Below the pieces are notes generated by a model that saw only the letters and a list, made by a program, of their open reading frames with translations, did no database searches and was not told where the DNA came from. A stretch of DNA of 64,000 nucleotides from positions 372,001 through 436,000 of the forward strand of contig NZ_PHNC01000029.1 of the NCBI RefSeq assembly GCF_003121295.1. The letters run 5' to 3'. Positions 15,513-24,140 of the stretch are shown here, piece by piece. Position numbers and translations under genes: made by a program. Positions within the stretch are counted from its first letter, which is position 1; each line of letters opens with the position of its first letter. This DNA comes from Streptomyces orinoci (GTDB taxonomy: Bacteria; Actinomycetota; Actinomycetes; Streptomycetales; Streptomycetaceae).

Positions 15513-17102
15513 TCAGATATGGCCGCCGGGGGCCACGGCCGCGTGCTCGCCTCGCTTGGTCAGCAGGGCCACCAGGGCGGCGCCCACCGCCACCCAGCCG
15601 GCGACAAAGAACGAGGTGCTCATCGCGGAGACAAAGGTGTGATGGGCCACGTCGGTGATGGTGGCCGCCACCGGGGCCGGGGTGTGCGGCGGGACCGGGG
15701 CGACGCCCAGTTCGGTCACCTTGGCACCCTTGTCCATGATCTCCGGCGGCTGTGGCGGCAGGCCCGCCGCCGCCCAGCGGCCGGGCAGCAGATGGCTCAC
15801 CCGGGAGGCGACCACCGCGCCCAGCACGGCCGTCCCCAGCGAGCCGCCCACCTGCATGGCGCCCTGCTGGAGGCCGCCCGCCAGGCCGGCGTGCTCCAGC
15901 GGGGCATTGCCCACGATCACATCGGTGGCGCCGACCAGCACCGGGGCCAGGCCCAGCCCGAAGAGCGCGAACCACAGGGACACCAGTGGGGTACCGGTGT
16001 CCGTCTTGAGGGTGGACATACCGAAGCAGGCGGCGGCGGTGCAGACCATGCCCAGCACCAGCGGTATCCGCGGCCCGAACCGGGTGATGGCCGCCCCGGC
16101 CAGCGGCGAGGCGACGATCATCATGCCGGTGAGCGGCAGCAGATGCAGACCGGCGTTGACGGGCGACATCCCATGGACGTTCTGCAGGTAGAAGGTGACA
16201 TAGAAGATCCCGCCCATAAAGGCGAAGGCCATCAGCACCATCAGCACGGTGCCGGCCGACAGCGGCACCGAGCGGAACAGCCGCAGCGGCAGCAGCGGTT
16301 CGCGGACCCTGGTCTGCCAGAGGACGAAGAACACGAAGCACAGCAGCGCGCCGCCCAGGAAGGCGAGGGTGCGGGTGCTGCCCCAGTGCCAGTCGGGCAC
16401 CTTGATCAGCGCCCAGATCAGGCAGAACATCCCGCCGGAGAGCAGCGCGATGCCCAGCAGGTCGAAGGAGCGCGGGGCGTTCTTGCTGCGCGGGTCGGCG
16501 AGGAAGAACAGCGAGAGGACCACGGCCAGCGCGCCGACCGGCACATTGATGTAGAAGACCGACTGCCAGTTGACATGCTCCACCAGCAGACCGCCGACGA
16601 TCGGGCCGCCCGCGGTGGAGGCGCCGATCACCATGCTCCACAGGCCCAGCGCCATATTGAGCTTCTCGGCCGGAAAGGTGGCGCGCAGCAGGCCCAGCGC
16701 GGAGGGCATCAGCAGCGCCCCGCACAGGCCCTGCAGCACCCGCAGGCCGATGACGGCCGACACATTGCCGGACAGCGCGATGAGTCCCGAGGAGGCGGCG
16801 AAGCCGGTGGTACCGATAAGGAAGACCAGCCGGTAGCCGAAGCGGTCGCCCAGCTTCCCGGCGGTGATCAGAACGACGGCGAGGGCCAGCAGATAGGCGT
16901 TGGTGATCCATTGGACGTCGGCGAGCGAGGCGCCCAGATCCTTCTGGATGGCGGGGTTGGCGATGGCGACGATGGTGCCGTCCAGCGCGACCATCATCAC
17001 GCCGATGGCGACGGTGAGCAGGGTGAGCCAGGGATGGCCCCGGAGTCCCTTCCGGGGCGCCAGTTCCGTGGTCGCGTCCGCGACGTTGGTCTCAGGCGTC
17101 AT
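15513..17102 (-). CDS. MFS drug exporter, DHA2 (EmrB/QacA) family
   Basis: A 529-residue multidrug transporter with about 14 hydrophobic helices, the DHA2 hallmark. It contains motif-A-like GKLGDRFGYR after helix 2, the family start VALDGTIVAIANPAIQ and motif C-like GPIVGGLLVEHVNWQSVFYINVPVG. It would export hydrophobic drugs or metabolites using proton flow. It is divergent from a TetR regulator across 115 bases, the usual arrangement for an efflux pump repressed by its neighbour. Substrate cannot be read from the sequence. Confidence 0.92.
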   Translation of the reverse strand: MTPETNVADATTELAPRKGLRGHPWLTLLTVAIGVMMVALDGTIVAIANPAIQKDLGASLADVQWITNAYLLALAVVLITAGKLGDRFGYRLVFLIGTTGFAASSGLIALSGNVSAVIGLRVLQGLCGALLMPSALGLLRATFPAEKLNMALGLWSMVIGASTAGGPIVGGLLVEHVNWQSVFYINVPVGALAVVLSLFFLADPRSKNAPRSFDLLGIALLSGGMFCLIWALIKVPDWHWGSTRTLAFLGGALLCFVFFVLWQTRVREPLLPLRLFRSVPLSAGTVLMVLMAFAFMGGIFYVTFYLQNVHGMSPVNAGLHLLPLTGMMIVASPLAGAAITRFGPRIPLVLGMVCTAAACFGMSTLKTDTGTPLVSLWFALFGLGLAPVLVGATDVIVGNAPLEHAGLAGGLQQGAMQVGGSLGTAVLGAVVASRVSHLLPGRWAAAGLPPQPPEIMDKGAKVTELGVAPVPPHTPAPVAATITDVAHHTFVSAMSTSFFVAGWVAVGAALVALLTKRGEHAAVAPGGHI

Positions 17103-17130
17103 GGACCGAGATTATGGCAGCCGCTGACAA

Positions 17131-17159
17131 TTGACAAAGGGATTCATGAGTCATTACCT
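17131..17159 (+). promoter_or_regulatory. Candidate tetR promoter with overlapping dyad
   Basis: TTGACA (17131-17136) is separated by 17 bases from TTACCT (17154-17159). The spacer contains the palindrome ATGAGTCAT (17146-17154), which could bind TetR and control both divergent genes. TGACAA occurs three times (17125, 17132, 17159) in the same gap. Confidence 0.45.
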
Positions 17160-17217
17160 GACAAGTTGCGCCCAACTATTCTGAGCTGCCAGAACACTTG
17201 CGAAAGAGGCACCGGCC

Positions 17218-17880
17218 ATGGCCATCGACAACGCGACGGATCCCGCCGCGCCCCCGGGGCTGCGCGAACGCAAAAAGCAGCGGACCCGCAACACCCTGAT
17301 CCGCTGCGCCCTGGAGCTGTTCACGGCCAAGGGCTACGAGGCCACCACCGTGGATGAGATCGCGGCCGCGGCCGATGTGTCACAGCGCACCTTCTTCCGC
17401 TACTTCGCCAACAAGGAGGAGGTGGCACTCTCCCTGCAGGCCGTGGAGGAGGAGTACGCCCTGGCCGCGCTGCTCGCCCGGCCGGCCGCGGAGGGGCCGC
17501 TGACCGCGGTACGCAACGGCGCCACCGCCTCCTGGGGGCCGATCCGCCGGGCCATCGCCGAGGTGGTCCCGGTCACCTTGCATCTGCGTATGCAGCGCGT
17601 CATCGAGTCCACCCCCCAGCTGCTGGCCGCCCGGCTGCGCCGGCTGGGGGCGCTGGAGGAGCGGCTGGCCGCCGAACTCGCCCGCCGGGAGGGCCTGGAC
17701 CCGGCCCTGGACCCCCGGCCCCGGGTGCTGGTGGCCGCCTGCTGCGGAGTGATGCGGGCCGCGGCCCGGGTCTGGAGCGAGGACGAGAACGCGGGCCTGG
17801 ACGACCTGGTGGAGCTGATGACCCGCCATCTCGACCAGCTGGCACCGGCGTTGGCGGACGACTGGCGCACGGGGCGATAG
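17218..17880 (+). CDS. TetR-family regulator
   Basis: A 220-residue repressor-type protein. The N-terminal helix-turn-helix (about residues 18-65) reads RNTLIRCALELF, ATTVDEIAAAADVSQRTFFRYFANKEE, a textbook TetR DNA-binding domain. The C-terminal ligand domain is Ala/Leu/Arg-rich and unclassified. It starts with ATG after AAAGAGG and is divergent from the MFS exporter, which it most likely represses until the exporter's substrate binds. Confidence 0.93.
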   Translation: MAIDNATDPAAPPGLRERKKQRTRNTLIRCALELFTAKGYEATTVDEIAAAADVSQRTFFRYFANKEEVALSLQAVEEEYALAALLARPAAEGPLTAVRNGATASWGPIRRAIAEVVPVTLHLRMQRVIESTPQLLAARLRRLGALEERLAAELARREGLDPALDPRPRVLVAACCGVMRAAARVWSEDENAGLDDLVELMTRHLDQLAPALADDWRTGR

Positions 17881-17990
17881 CCGGCACTCGTCAGAGGTGC
17901 CGTACACGTGTCCGGTATCACGCCCTTTGAAACGTGAGTTGCGTCACCGATTTGGCGGACGCGCTCAGGTTTCTCCTAGGGTGTTCGGCG

Positions 17991-19244
17991 GTGACTTCCT
18001 TCTCGGAGCTCGACTCCCCCTCCCTTCCGTGGACGAACTGGACCACGGTCTGGCGCACTCTGCTCGCGCTGGCCGTGGTGTTCGTCATGCTCGCCACCAC
18101 CGGGTGGACGGCCGTCCGGGGGCAGAAGGCGGCCGGCGACCCGTACACCGTCGCCCTGACCGCCTGGAAGCACGGCAGCCTGGCGGGCCACCCGCTGCCC
18201 TCGCCGTACGCGGCCCCCTCCGTGCTGGCCGGCTTCTTCGGCTCGCTGACCGGCGCCGAGCGCAGCGGCCTGGCCCAGCGCTATCCGCTGGTGGTCGGCA
18301 ACCTGGCGGGCGCCCCGGCGGAGCTGCGCTACCAGGCCAACCGGATCGCCCTGACCCAGGCGCGGGCCGTGGAGCGGCACCGCGGCAAGGACTCCGGGCT
18401 CACCCCGGCCGGCCGCTATGAGGCCACCCGCCGGATGCACCGCCTGGACTCGCTGCTCGCCGACCACCGGCAGATCCTCGCCTTCGACCCCACCGGCGAC
18501 GGCCGGGTGGCCGAGGTCTTCGGCGACCTCGACCACGCCCAGCGGGTCTCGGTGGTGGTCCCGGGCGTGGACACCAATCTGCTGACCTTCGAGAAGAGCA
18601 ACCGCGCGTACACCGCCCCGGTGGGCATGGCCGAGTCGCTCTACGACGCCGAGCGCAAGGCCGCCCCCGCCACCCGTACCGCCGTCATCGCCTGGGCCGA
18701 CTACACCTCGCCGGTGGGCGTCGGGCTGGACGCCGCCACCGGCCGACTGGCCGCCGAGGGCGCGCTGCGGCTGCGCACCCTGGTCAAGGGCCTGCCCGGT
18801 GACTCCTCGGTGGCGCTGTTCTGCCACAGCTATGGCTCGGTGGTCTGCGGGGTCGCCGCCCGCGACCTGGATCACCGGGTGAGCGATGTGGCGGTGGCCG
18901 GCAGCCCCGGGATGCGCGCCGAGCATGTCTCCGAGCTGCGCACCACCGCCCGGATATGGGCCATGCGCGACCCCGGCGACTGGATCCACACGGTGCCCCA
19001 CCTGGAGGTCGGCGGCCTCGGCCATGGCGCCGACCCGGTCTCCGCGGACTTCGGGGCCCGGGTGCTGTCCTCGGCCGGCGCCCAGGGGCACACCGGCTAC
19101 TTCGCCCCGGGCACCACCAGCCTCGCCAACTTCGCGGACATCGGCGTCGGCCGCCCCGCCGAGGTGCGCTGCGCGGACGCCGACGGCCGGTGTGCCGATG
19201 ACACCACCCCGGCTGCGTCCTCGGCCGCTTCCCCGGTCGCATGA
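17991..19244 (+). CDS. Membrane-anchored alpha/beta hydrolase (DUF1023-like)
   Basis: About 417 residues. One hydrophobic segment near the N-terminus (LLALAVVFVMLATTGW) should anchor or export it. The hydrolase region includes VSVVVPGVDTN, AVIAWADYTSP and the nucleophile elbow FCHSYGSVVCG near residue 277; the usual first Gly of GxSxG is Cys here. The likely acid/His region follows (MRDPGDWIHTVPH). Family function is lipase/esterase-like but unproven. The GTG at 17991 was chosen because it is followed by a signal-like N-terminus; an ATG at 17934 in the same frame is possible. Confidence 0.8.
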   Translation: MTSFSELDSPSLPWTNWTTVWRTLLALAVVFVMLATTGWTAVRGQKAAGDPYTVALTAWKHGSLAGHPLPSPYAAPSVLAGFFGSLTGAERSGLAQRYPLVVGNLAGAPAELRYQANRIALTQARAVERHRGKDSGLTPAGRYEATRRMHRLDSLLADHRQILAFDPTGDGRVAEVFGDLDHAQRVSVVVPGVDTNLLTFEKSNRAYTAPVGMAESLYDAERKAAPATRTAVIAWADYTSPVGVGLDAATGRLAAEGALRLRTLVKGLPGDSSVALFCHSYGSVVCGVAARDLDHRVSDVAVAGSPGMRAEHVSELRTTARIWAMRDPGDWIHTVPHLEVGGLGHGADPVSADFGARVLSSAGAQGHTGYFAPGTTSLANFADIGVGRPAEVRCADADGRCADDTTPAASSAASPVA

Positions 19245-19300
19245 CGCGCGTAGCTCCTTGAGGGGGGACGCGGAAGCGGCCGCCGCATACGATGAGCCGC

Positions 19301-20164
19301 ATGGGTGATGTACTGACGGGTTTCCACACCGTCTGGGAGTTCGACACCGACTCCTTGCTCATCCGCTTCGAACGGGGGATCCGCACTCCGAAGCTGCTCC
19401 AGACGCTCGGTGAACGGCGCATCCCCTACGAAGCGCTGGCGGCCGTGGAGCAACTGCCGGGCAGACGCGGGACGGTGGTGCTGCGCGCCGTTCCCAGAGC
19501 GGGCGCCGACCCGCTGATGGACGCGGCCGACGGGCAGCTGCGCGAGGGCTGCGACCCCTACCGGCTGACGCTGCCGGCCGAGCGGGAGGGGCTGGCCGCG
19601 TACTACGCCGAGGAGATACGCGCGGCCCTGGGGCCGCGGGCCGGTGAGCCGGCCGAGCGGCACCTGGTGGCCGCGCCGGAACCGCCGCTGTCCTTCAAGG
19701 GCTATGACGGCAAGGCCTCCTTCGACGGCAAGGTCGTCTCCTACCGCTGGTCCTGGACGGGCGCCTCCTCCGCCAAATGGAAGGGCGGGGACCGGCGGTT
19801 CGCCGTGGAGGAGCTGTCCGGGGTGCAGTGGCGCTCCCCGGAGGGCCCCGGCGGGCATCTGCGGCTGCTGCCCCGTACGGCGGACGGTCACCGGCCCGGT
19901 GAGGCGGACCAGGATCCGGCAGCGGTGGTCTTCGGCATGGGGTACGGGCTGGTGCATGAGTCCCTGCCCTTCGCGGCCTCGGTACTGGCGGCGGTACGGG
20001 CCGCCTCGCCGGCGGCCGTCCCGGCTGCGGCGGGCGCGGTCGCCCGCCCTGACCCCGGCGCGATCGCGGAACGCATCCGGCACTTGGGGGAGCTGCATTC
20101 GGCGGGGCTGCTGACGGATGACGAATTCGGGGCGAAGAAGGCGGAGTTGCTGGCTGAGCTTTAG
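19301..20164 (+). CDS. DUF4429 protein with C-terminal SHOCT motif
   Basis: A 287-residue soluble protein with two similar halves: residues about 1-110 (WEFDTDSLLIRFERG) and about 135-230 (SFKGYDGKASFDGKVVSYRW), each a DUF4429-type beta domain resembling PH folds. The last 35 residues (IAERIRHLGELHSAGLLTDDEF) form a SHOCT helix pair, often found at the end of oligomerising bacterial proteins. Function unknown. The ATG at 19301 (MGDVLTGFHTV) is preferred to ATG 19292 by family length. It is followed by a 307-base gap rich in repeats. Confidence 0.8.
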   Translation: MGDVLTGFHTVWEFDTDSLLIRFERGIRTPKLLQTLGERRIPYEALAAVEQLPGRRGTVVLRAVPRAGADPLMDAADGQLREGCDPYRLTLPAEREGLAAYYAEEIRAALGPRAGEPAERHLVAAPEPPLSFKGYDGKASFDGKVVSYRWSWTGASSAKWKGGDRRFAVEELSGVQWRSPEGPGGHLRLLPRTADGHRPGEADQDPAAVVFGMGYGLVHESLPFAASVLAAVRAASPAAVPAAAGAVARPDPGAIAERIRHLGELHSAGLLTDDEFGAKKAELLAEL

Positions 20165-20471
20165 GTTTTTGGGGTGGGGGTGGATTCCCTGGTTGGGTTC
20201 CGGCTTTTCGGCTGCGGGCTGTCCATGGCCGGTCGCGCAGTTCCCCGCGCCCCTGGGCGGGGCCCGGCCCCGAAAGCGCACCCCCACCCGAGGCCGGGTG
20301 CCGCGGCTGCGATTCTCCTGCAGGCCGTCCCCGGTCGGTCGCGCAGTTCCCCGCGCCCCTGGGTGGGGCCCAGGGCCGAAAGCGCACTCCCCCCGAGGTG
20401 GCCGGGTGGGCGGGAGTCCATACCCCGGTATGACGCCATGGCGGCAGCCACCCGCATAGGCTGAGGCGATC
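20165..20471. repeat. Gap with two copies of a ~60-base Streptomyces repeat
   Basis: The 307-base gap has no gene. A unit starting GGTCGCGCAGTTCCCCGCGC occurs at 20231-20286 and again at 20337-20396. Both copies continue through CCCCTGGG, GGGGCCC and CCGAAAGCGCAC. The copies are 106 bases apart, direct, and differ at only a few positions. A GTCGCGCAGTTCC core of the same family recurs near 39960. Confidence 0.8.
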
Positions 20472-21785
20472 ATGCTCGACGCACTGCGCAGAACGCTCAC
20501 GGCCGGGCCGCCGGATCCGTTGCTCGGGTCGGCCAAGCGGCCGTTTGTCCGGAAGCTGCCCTATGTGGTGGCGCTGATCCTTATCGCGGCGCTGCTGCCC
20601 TCCTCGGCCCGTCTGATGGTGCGTGACTACCGGCTCGACACGGGGCTGGCACTGGTGCTGGCCGTGGGGCAGGCGGGGCCGCTGCTGCTGGCGGTGCGCA
20701 GGCCGTTGCCGGCCTGGGGCATCTCCTTCGCCGCGGGCTTTCTGGGCGCCTGGTTTACGCGCCAGATGTCGCTGCCGCCGGACAATCCCTGGCCCTGGTC
20801 CGCCCCGGTGACCATCGAGCTGGTGATCCTGATGCTCGCGCTGGGGCTGCGGGAGCGGCCCCGCGTGCTGGTCCTGGTCTGGCTGCTGATGACCGCCGGG
20901 ACCGTCATGTTCCAGACCGGGGTGCACCCGCCCGGCAATGGCAGTTCGGCAGTGGTGCTGGTCCTCGGCGGCCTGCTGATGGCGATGGGCGTCGCCCTGC
21001 GCGACCGGGCCCGGGCCCGGCGGGCGCTGGCCGAGCAGGAGACCATCAGCGAGGCCGAACGGGCCCAGCGCACCCTGCTGGAGGAGCGCGCCCGGATCGC
21101 CCGTGAGCTGCACGATGTGGTCGCCCACCATATGTCGGTGATCACGGTGCAGGCGGACAGCGCCCCGTACCGCATCGCCGGGCTGCCGCCCCAGGCGAGC
21201 GAGGAGTTCGGCGCCATCGCCGCCACCGCCCGCGAGTCGCTCGGCGAGATGCGCCGGCTGCTGGGCGTGCTGCGCAGCGACGGCAGGGGGTCCTCGGCGG
21301 CCGAGCGGGCGCCGCAGCCGGGTCTGGACCGGATCCAGCAGCTGGTGGAGGCGACGGTGCGGTCCGGGCTGCCGGTGGAGCTGTCGCTGGCCGCCGAGGC
21401 GCTCGCCGCGGACCTGCCGCAGGCGGTGGACCTGTCCGCGTACCGCATCGTCCAGGAGGCGCTGGCCAATGTGGTCCGGCACGCCCCGGGGGCGCTCACC
21501 CGGGTCTCGGTCACCACCGACGGCAGCGGCCTGACCATCCTGGTCGTCAACCAGCCCGCCGACCGCCCGCACGCCCCGCTGGAGACCTCCGGCACCGGGC
21601 ACGGCCTGGTCGGCATGCGGGAGCGGGTACGGCTGGTCGGCGGCACCCTGGACACCGGCCCGCTGCCGGACGGCGGTTTCCGGGTCGCCGCCCGGCTCCC
21701 CCTCGGCGAAGACGCCGGCGCCGGCAGCGGCACCGACGGCAGCGCATCCACCCCTCCCACAGAGAAGGACTCCCCCGCCGCATGA
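20472..21785 (+). CDS. Two-component sensor histidine kinase (NarL-partner type)
   Basis: A 437-residue membrane kinase. The N-terminal half has about five hydrophobic helices. A short coiled linker leads to the HisKA_3 dimerisation box ARIARELHDVVAHHMSV with the phospho-acceptor His near residue 214. The ATP-binding domain has the N-box ANVVRHAPGA and the G-box GTGHGLVGMRERV. It would phosphorylate the response regulator encoded immediately downstream, whose ATG overlaps this stop (ATGA). The stimulus is unknown; the lack of a large extracellular domain suggests sensing in or at the membrane. Confidence 0.92.
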   Translation: MLDALRRTLTAGPPDPLLGSAKRPFVRKLPYVVALILIAALLPSSARLMVRDYRLDTGLALVLAVGQAGPLLLAVRRPLPAWGISFAAGFLGAWFTRQMSLPPDNPWPWSAPVTIELVILMLALGLRERPRVLVLVWLLMTAGTVMFQTGVHPPGNGSSAVVLVLGGLLMAMGVALRDRARARRALAEQETISEAERAQRTLLEERARIARELHDVVAHHMSVITVQADSAPYRIAGLPPQASEEFGAIAATARESLGEMRRLLGVLRSDGRGSSAAERAPQPGLDRIQQLVEATVRSGLPVELSLAAEALAADLPQAVDLSAYRIVQEALANVVRHAPGALTRVSVTTDGSGLTILVVNQPADRPHAPLETSGTGHGLVGMRERVRLVGGTLDTGPLPDGGFRVAARLPLGEDAGAGSGTDGSASTPPTEKDSPAA

Positions 21786-22462
21786 CCATCAAGGTGATCA
21801 TCGTCGATGACCAGGCGATGGTGAGGGCCGGTTTCGCCGCCCTGCTCGCCGCCCAGAGCGACATCGACGTCATCGGTGACGCCCCGGACGGGCGGCAGGG
21901 CGTCGAGCTGAGCCGCCGCACCCACCCGGATGTGGTGCTGATGGACGTCCGGATGCCGGAGATGGACGGCTTGGAGGCCGCCCGGCGGCTGCTGGACCCG
22001 CCCAAGGGGGTGACGCACCGGCCCAAGGTGCTGATGCTCACCACCTTCGACGTGGACGACTACGTCTACGAGGCACTGCGGGCCGGTGCCTCCGGCTTCC
22101 TGCTCAAGGACGCCCCGCCCGCCGACCTGATCTCCGCGGTGCGGGTGGTGGCGGCGGGCGAGGCCCTGCTGGCCCCCTCGGTCACCCGCCGGCTGATCGC
22201 CGACTTCGCCCGGCAGCGGCCGGCGCCGCGCCGTAACCGCTCGCTGCGTCTGAACGGGCTGACGCCCCGGGAGACGGAGGTGCTGGAGCTGATCGCCCGC
22301 GGCCTGTCCAACCAGGAGATCGCCGCCGGCCTGGTGCTGGCCGAGCAGACGGTCAAGACCCATATCGGGCGGGTCCTGGCCAAGCTCGGCCTGCGCGACC
22401 GGGCCCAGGCGGTGATCTTCGCCTATGAGTCGGGCCTGGTACGGCCGGGCGACGACGGCTGA
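21782..22462 (+). CDS. NarL/FixJ-family response regulator
   Basis: A 226-residue regulator. The receiver domain has the acidic pocket VDDQ and phospho-acceptor Asp55 in VVLMDVRMPEMDGL, then Thr and Lys switch residues (MLTTFD, FLLKDAPP). The C-terminal LuxR helix-turn-helix is LTPRETEVLELIARGLSNQEIA with VKTHIGRVLAKLGL. Coupled translation with the kinase gene shows they form one signalling pair. Targets are not evident; no obvious regulon gene lies beside it. Confidence 0.94.
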   Translation: MTIKVIIVDDQAMVRAGFAALLAAQSDIDVIGDAPDGRQGVELSRRTHPDVVLMDVRMPEMDGLEAARRLLDPPKGVTHRPKVLMLTTFDVDDYVYEALRAGASGFLLKDAPPADLISAVRVVAAGEALLAPSVTRRLIADFARQRPAPRRNRSLRLNGLTPRETEVLELIARGLSNQEIAAGLVLAEQTVKTHIGRVLAKLGLRDRAQAVIFAYESGLVRPGDDG

Positions 22463-22505
22463 GCCGCTGATCGCTCCCGGCCGGCCGGCTACCCCTGGCC
22501 GCTGC

Positions 22506-23525
22506 TCACTCCCGGCCCGCCGAGGTGAAGGACATGTCGCCGTACCGGTTGCCGGACACCTGCCCGGCGATCGGCTCCAGCGCCGCCAGCTCCTCGGCCC
22601 CGAGCACCAGCCGGGTGGCGCCCACATTCTCGGCCAGCCGGGAGCGCTTGCGGGTGCCCGGGATCGGCAGCACGGACATCCGGTGCACCTCGGCCCGCTG
22701 CTGCACCCAGGCCAGCGCCACCTGCGCCAGGGTGACCCCATGCCGCTCGGCGATCACCCGGAGCGGCTCCAGCAGGGCCGCGTTGGCGGCCGCGTTCTCA
22801 CCGGTGAACCGGGGGTGGGTGCTGCGCCAGTCGTCCGCGCCCAGCTCCTTCTGGGCGTCCACGAAGGCACCGGTCAGAAAGCCGCGGCCGAGCGGCGAGT
22901 ACGCCACCAGGGTCACACCCAACTCCCGTGCGGCAGGCACCACTTGGGACTCGATGTCCCGGCTGAACAACGACCACTCGGACTGCACCGCCGCGATCGG
23001 GTGCACCGCGTGCGCCCGGCGCAGCTCCTCGGCGGTCACCTCGCTCAGCCCCAGCTGCTTCACCTTGCCCTCGGTCACCAGCTCGGCCATGGCGCCCACC
23101 GTCTCCTCGATGGGGACACCCGGCTGGAGCCGGTGCATGTAGTAGAGGTCGATCTGCTCGACGCCCAGCCGCCGGAGGCTGGCCTCCACGGCCTGGCGGA
23201 GGTATGGCCGGTCGTTGCGGATGGTCCGCTTCCAGAGGTCCTCGGGGTCGTTGACGATCCCGAACTTGGTGGCGACCCGCACCTCCTCCCGGTGCGCCTG
23301 GATGAAGGGCGCGATGAACTCCTCGTTGTCACCGTTGCCATAGGCGTCGGCGGTGTCGTAGAGCGTCACGCCCAGCTCCAGGGCCCGCTCCAGGGTCGCC
23401 CGCGCCTCGTCGGTGTCGGTGGTCGGACCGTAGGCGAAGCTCATGCCCATGCAGCCCAGGCCCTGGACGCCCACCTCGGGGCCGTTTTCGCCGAGCCGCG
23501 TGGTCGGTATCTTCTCGTTGCTCAT
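22506..23525 (-). CDS. Aldo/keto reductase
   Basis: A 339-residue NADPH-dependent oxidoreductase of the AKR superfamily (YajO/Tas-like, (beta/alpha)8 barrel). The catalytic tetrad is visible: Asp57 and Tyr62 in LYDTADAYG, Lys87 in VATKFG and His131 in DLYYMHR. The C-terminal NADP-binding segment is VLPIPGTRKRSRLAEN. Start is ATG (MSNEKIPTTRL). It lies 7 bases downstream of a MerR regulator on the same strand, so both are probably made from one MerR-controlled promoter. It would reduce reactive aldehydes or ketones in a stress response (inference). Confidence 0.93.
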   Translation of the reverse strand: MSNEKIPTTRLGENGPEVGVQGLGCMGMSFAYGPTTDTDEARATLERALELGVTLYDTADAYGNGDNEEFIAPFIQAHREEVRVATKFGIVNDPEDLWKRTIRNDRPYLRQAVEASLRRLGVEQIDLYYMHRLQPGVPIEETVGAMAELVTEGKVKQLGLSEVTAEELRRAHAVHPIAAVQSEWSLFSRDIESQVVPAARELGVTLVAYSPLGRGFLTGAFVDAQKELGADDWRSTHPRFTGENAAANAALLEPLRVIAERHGVTLAQVALAWVQQRAEVHRMSVLPIPGTRKRSRLAENVGATRLVLGAEELAALEPIAGQVSGNRYGDMSFTSAGRE

Positions 23526-23532
23526 CTGAGGA

Positions 23533-23991
23533 TCAGGCCCCTTCGGACGCCCTGATCCGGGCGCCATAGATGTCGATCTTGTAGTCGAGTACCCCGAGCG
23601 TTCCCTGCAGTTCGGCGATCCGCTGCCGGACCTCCTCGCGGTGCCGGCGCAGCAGCCGTTCACGCTCGACGAGCGTGTGGTCGCCCTCGCGGACCAGCTG
23701 GGCGTAGCGGACCATGTCCGCCACCGGCATCCCGGTCAGCCGCAGCTTGCCGACCAGGTCCAGCCAGTCCAGATCGCGGTTGGTGTAGCGGCGCTGCCCG
23801 GTGTGCGAACGGTCCACATGGGGCATCAGCCCGATCCGCTCGTACCAGCGCAGGGTGTGCGCCGACAGGCCCGCGTAGTCCGCCACTTCGCCGATGGTGT
23901 AGCGCTCCCGCCCCTCGGGACGGCGCCGGCGCTCCCGCTCCAGGGGGGTGCAGTCCTGCGTCCTGACCGGTACGGCATCCATCACGCTCAT
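23533..23991 (-). CDS. MerR-family regulator of the aldo/keto reductase operon
   Basis: A 152-residue MerR protein. The winged helix-turn-helix is YTIGEVADYAGLSAHTLRWYERIGLM (about residues 32-57, in two motifs). The dimerising coiled coil (MVRYAQLVREGDHTLVERERLLRRH) follows. There is no cysteine in the C-terminal part, so direct thiol or metal sensing by Cys clusters is unlikely. Its own promoter has a 19-base spacer with a perfect dyad, the classic MerR site, indicating autoregulation together with the reductase. Confidence 0.93.
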   Translation of the reverse strand: MSVMDAVPVRTQDCTPLERERRRRPEGRERYTIGEVADYAGLSAHTLRWYERIGLMPHVDRSHTGQRRYTNRDLDWLDLVGKLRLTGMPVADMVRYAQLVREGDHTLVERERLLRRHREEVRQRIAELQGTLGVLDYKIDIYGARIRASEGA

Positions 23992-24028
23992 CCGAATCCC
24001 CCTGTGGCGTCCCTTGGCGACGGCGTCA

Positions 24029-24059
24029 ACGCTAATGACTTGGAGTGCACTCCAAGCAA
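24029..24059 (-). promoter_or_regulatory. MerR-type promoter with 18-base perfect dyad operator
   Basis: On the minus strand TTGCTT (24054-24059) and TAGCGT (24029-24034) are separated by 19 bases. The perfect palindrome CTTGGAGTGCACTCCAAG (24039-24056) overlaps the -35 and fills most of the spacer. Long spacers with a central dyad are the signature of promoters untwisted by MerR activators. It drives merR and the reductase gene. Confidence 0.85.
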
Positions 24060-24140
24060 GCGGATACCTGCGGATATCCGGGGAACGTGGGGGTCGTCCG
24101 GGATATCTGAGGTGATCCCGTCCGGGATAGGCTCGCTGCC

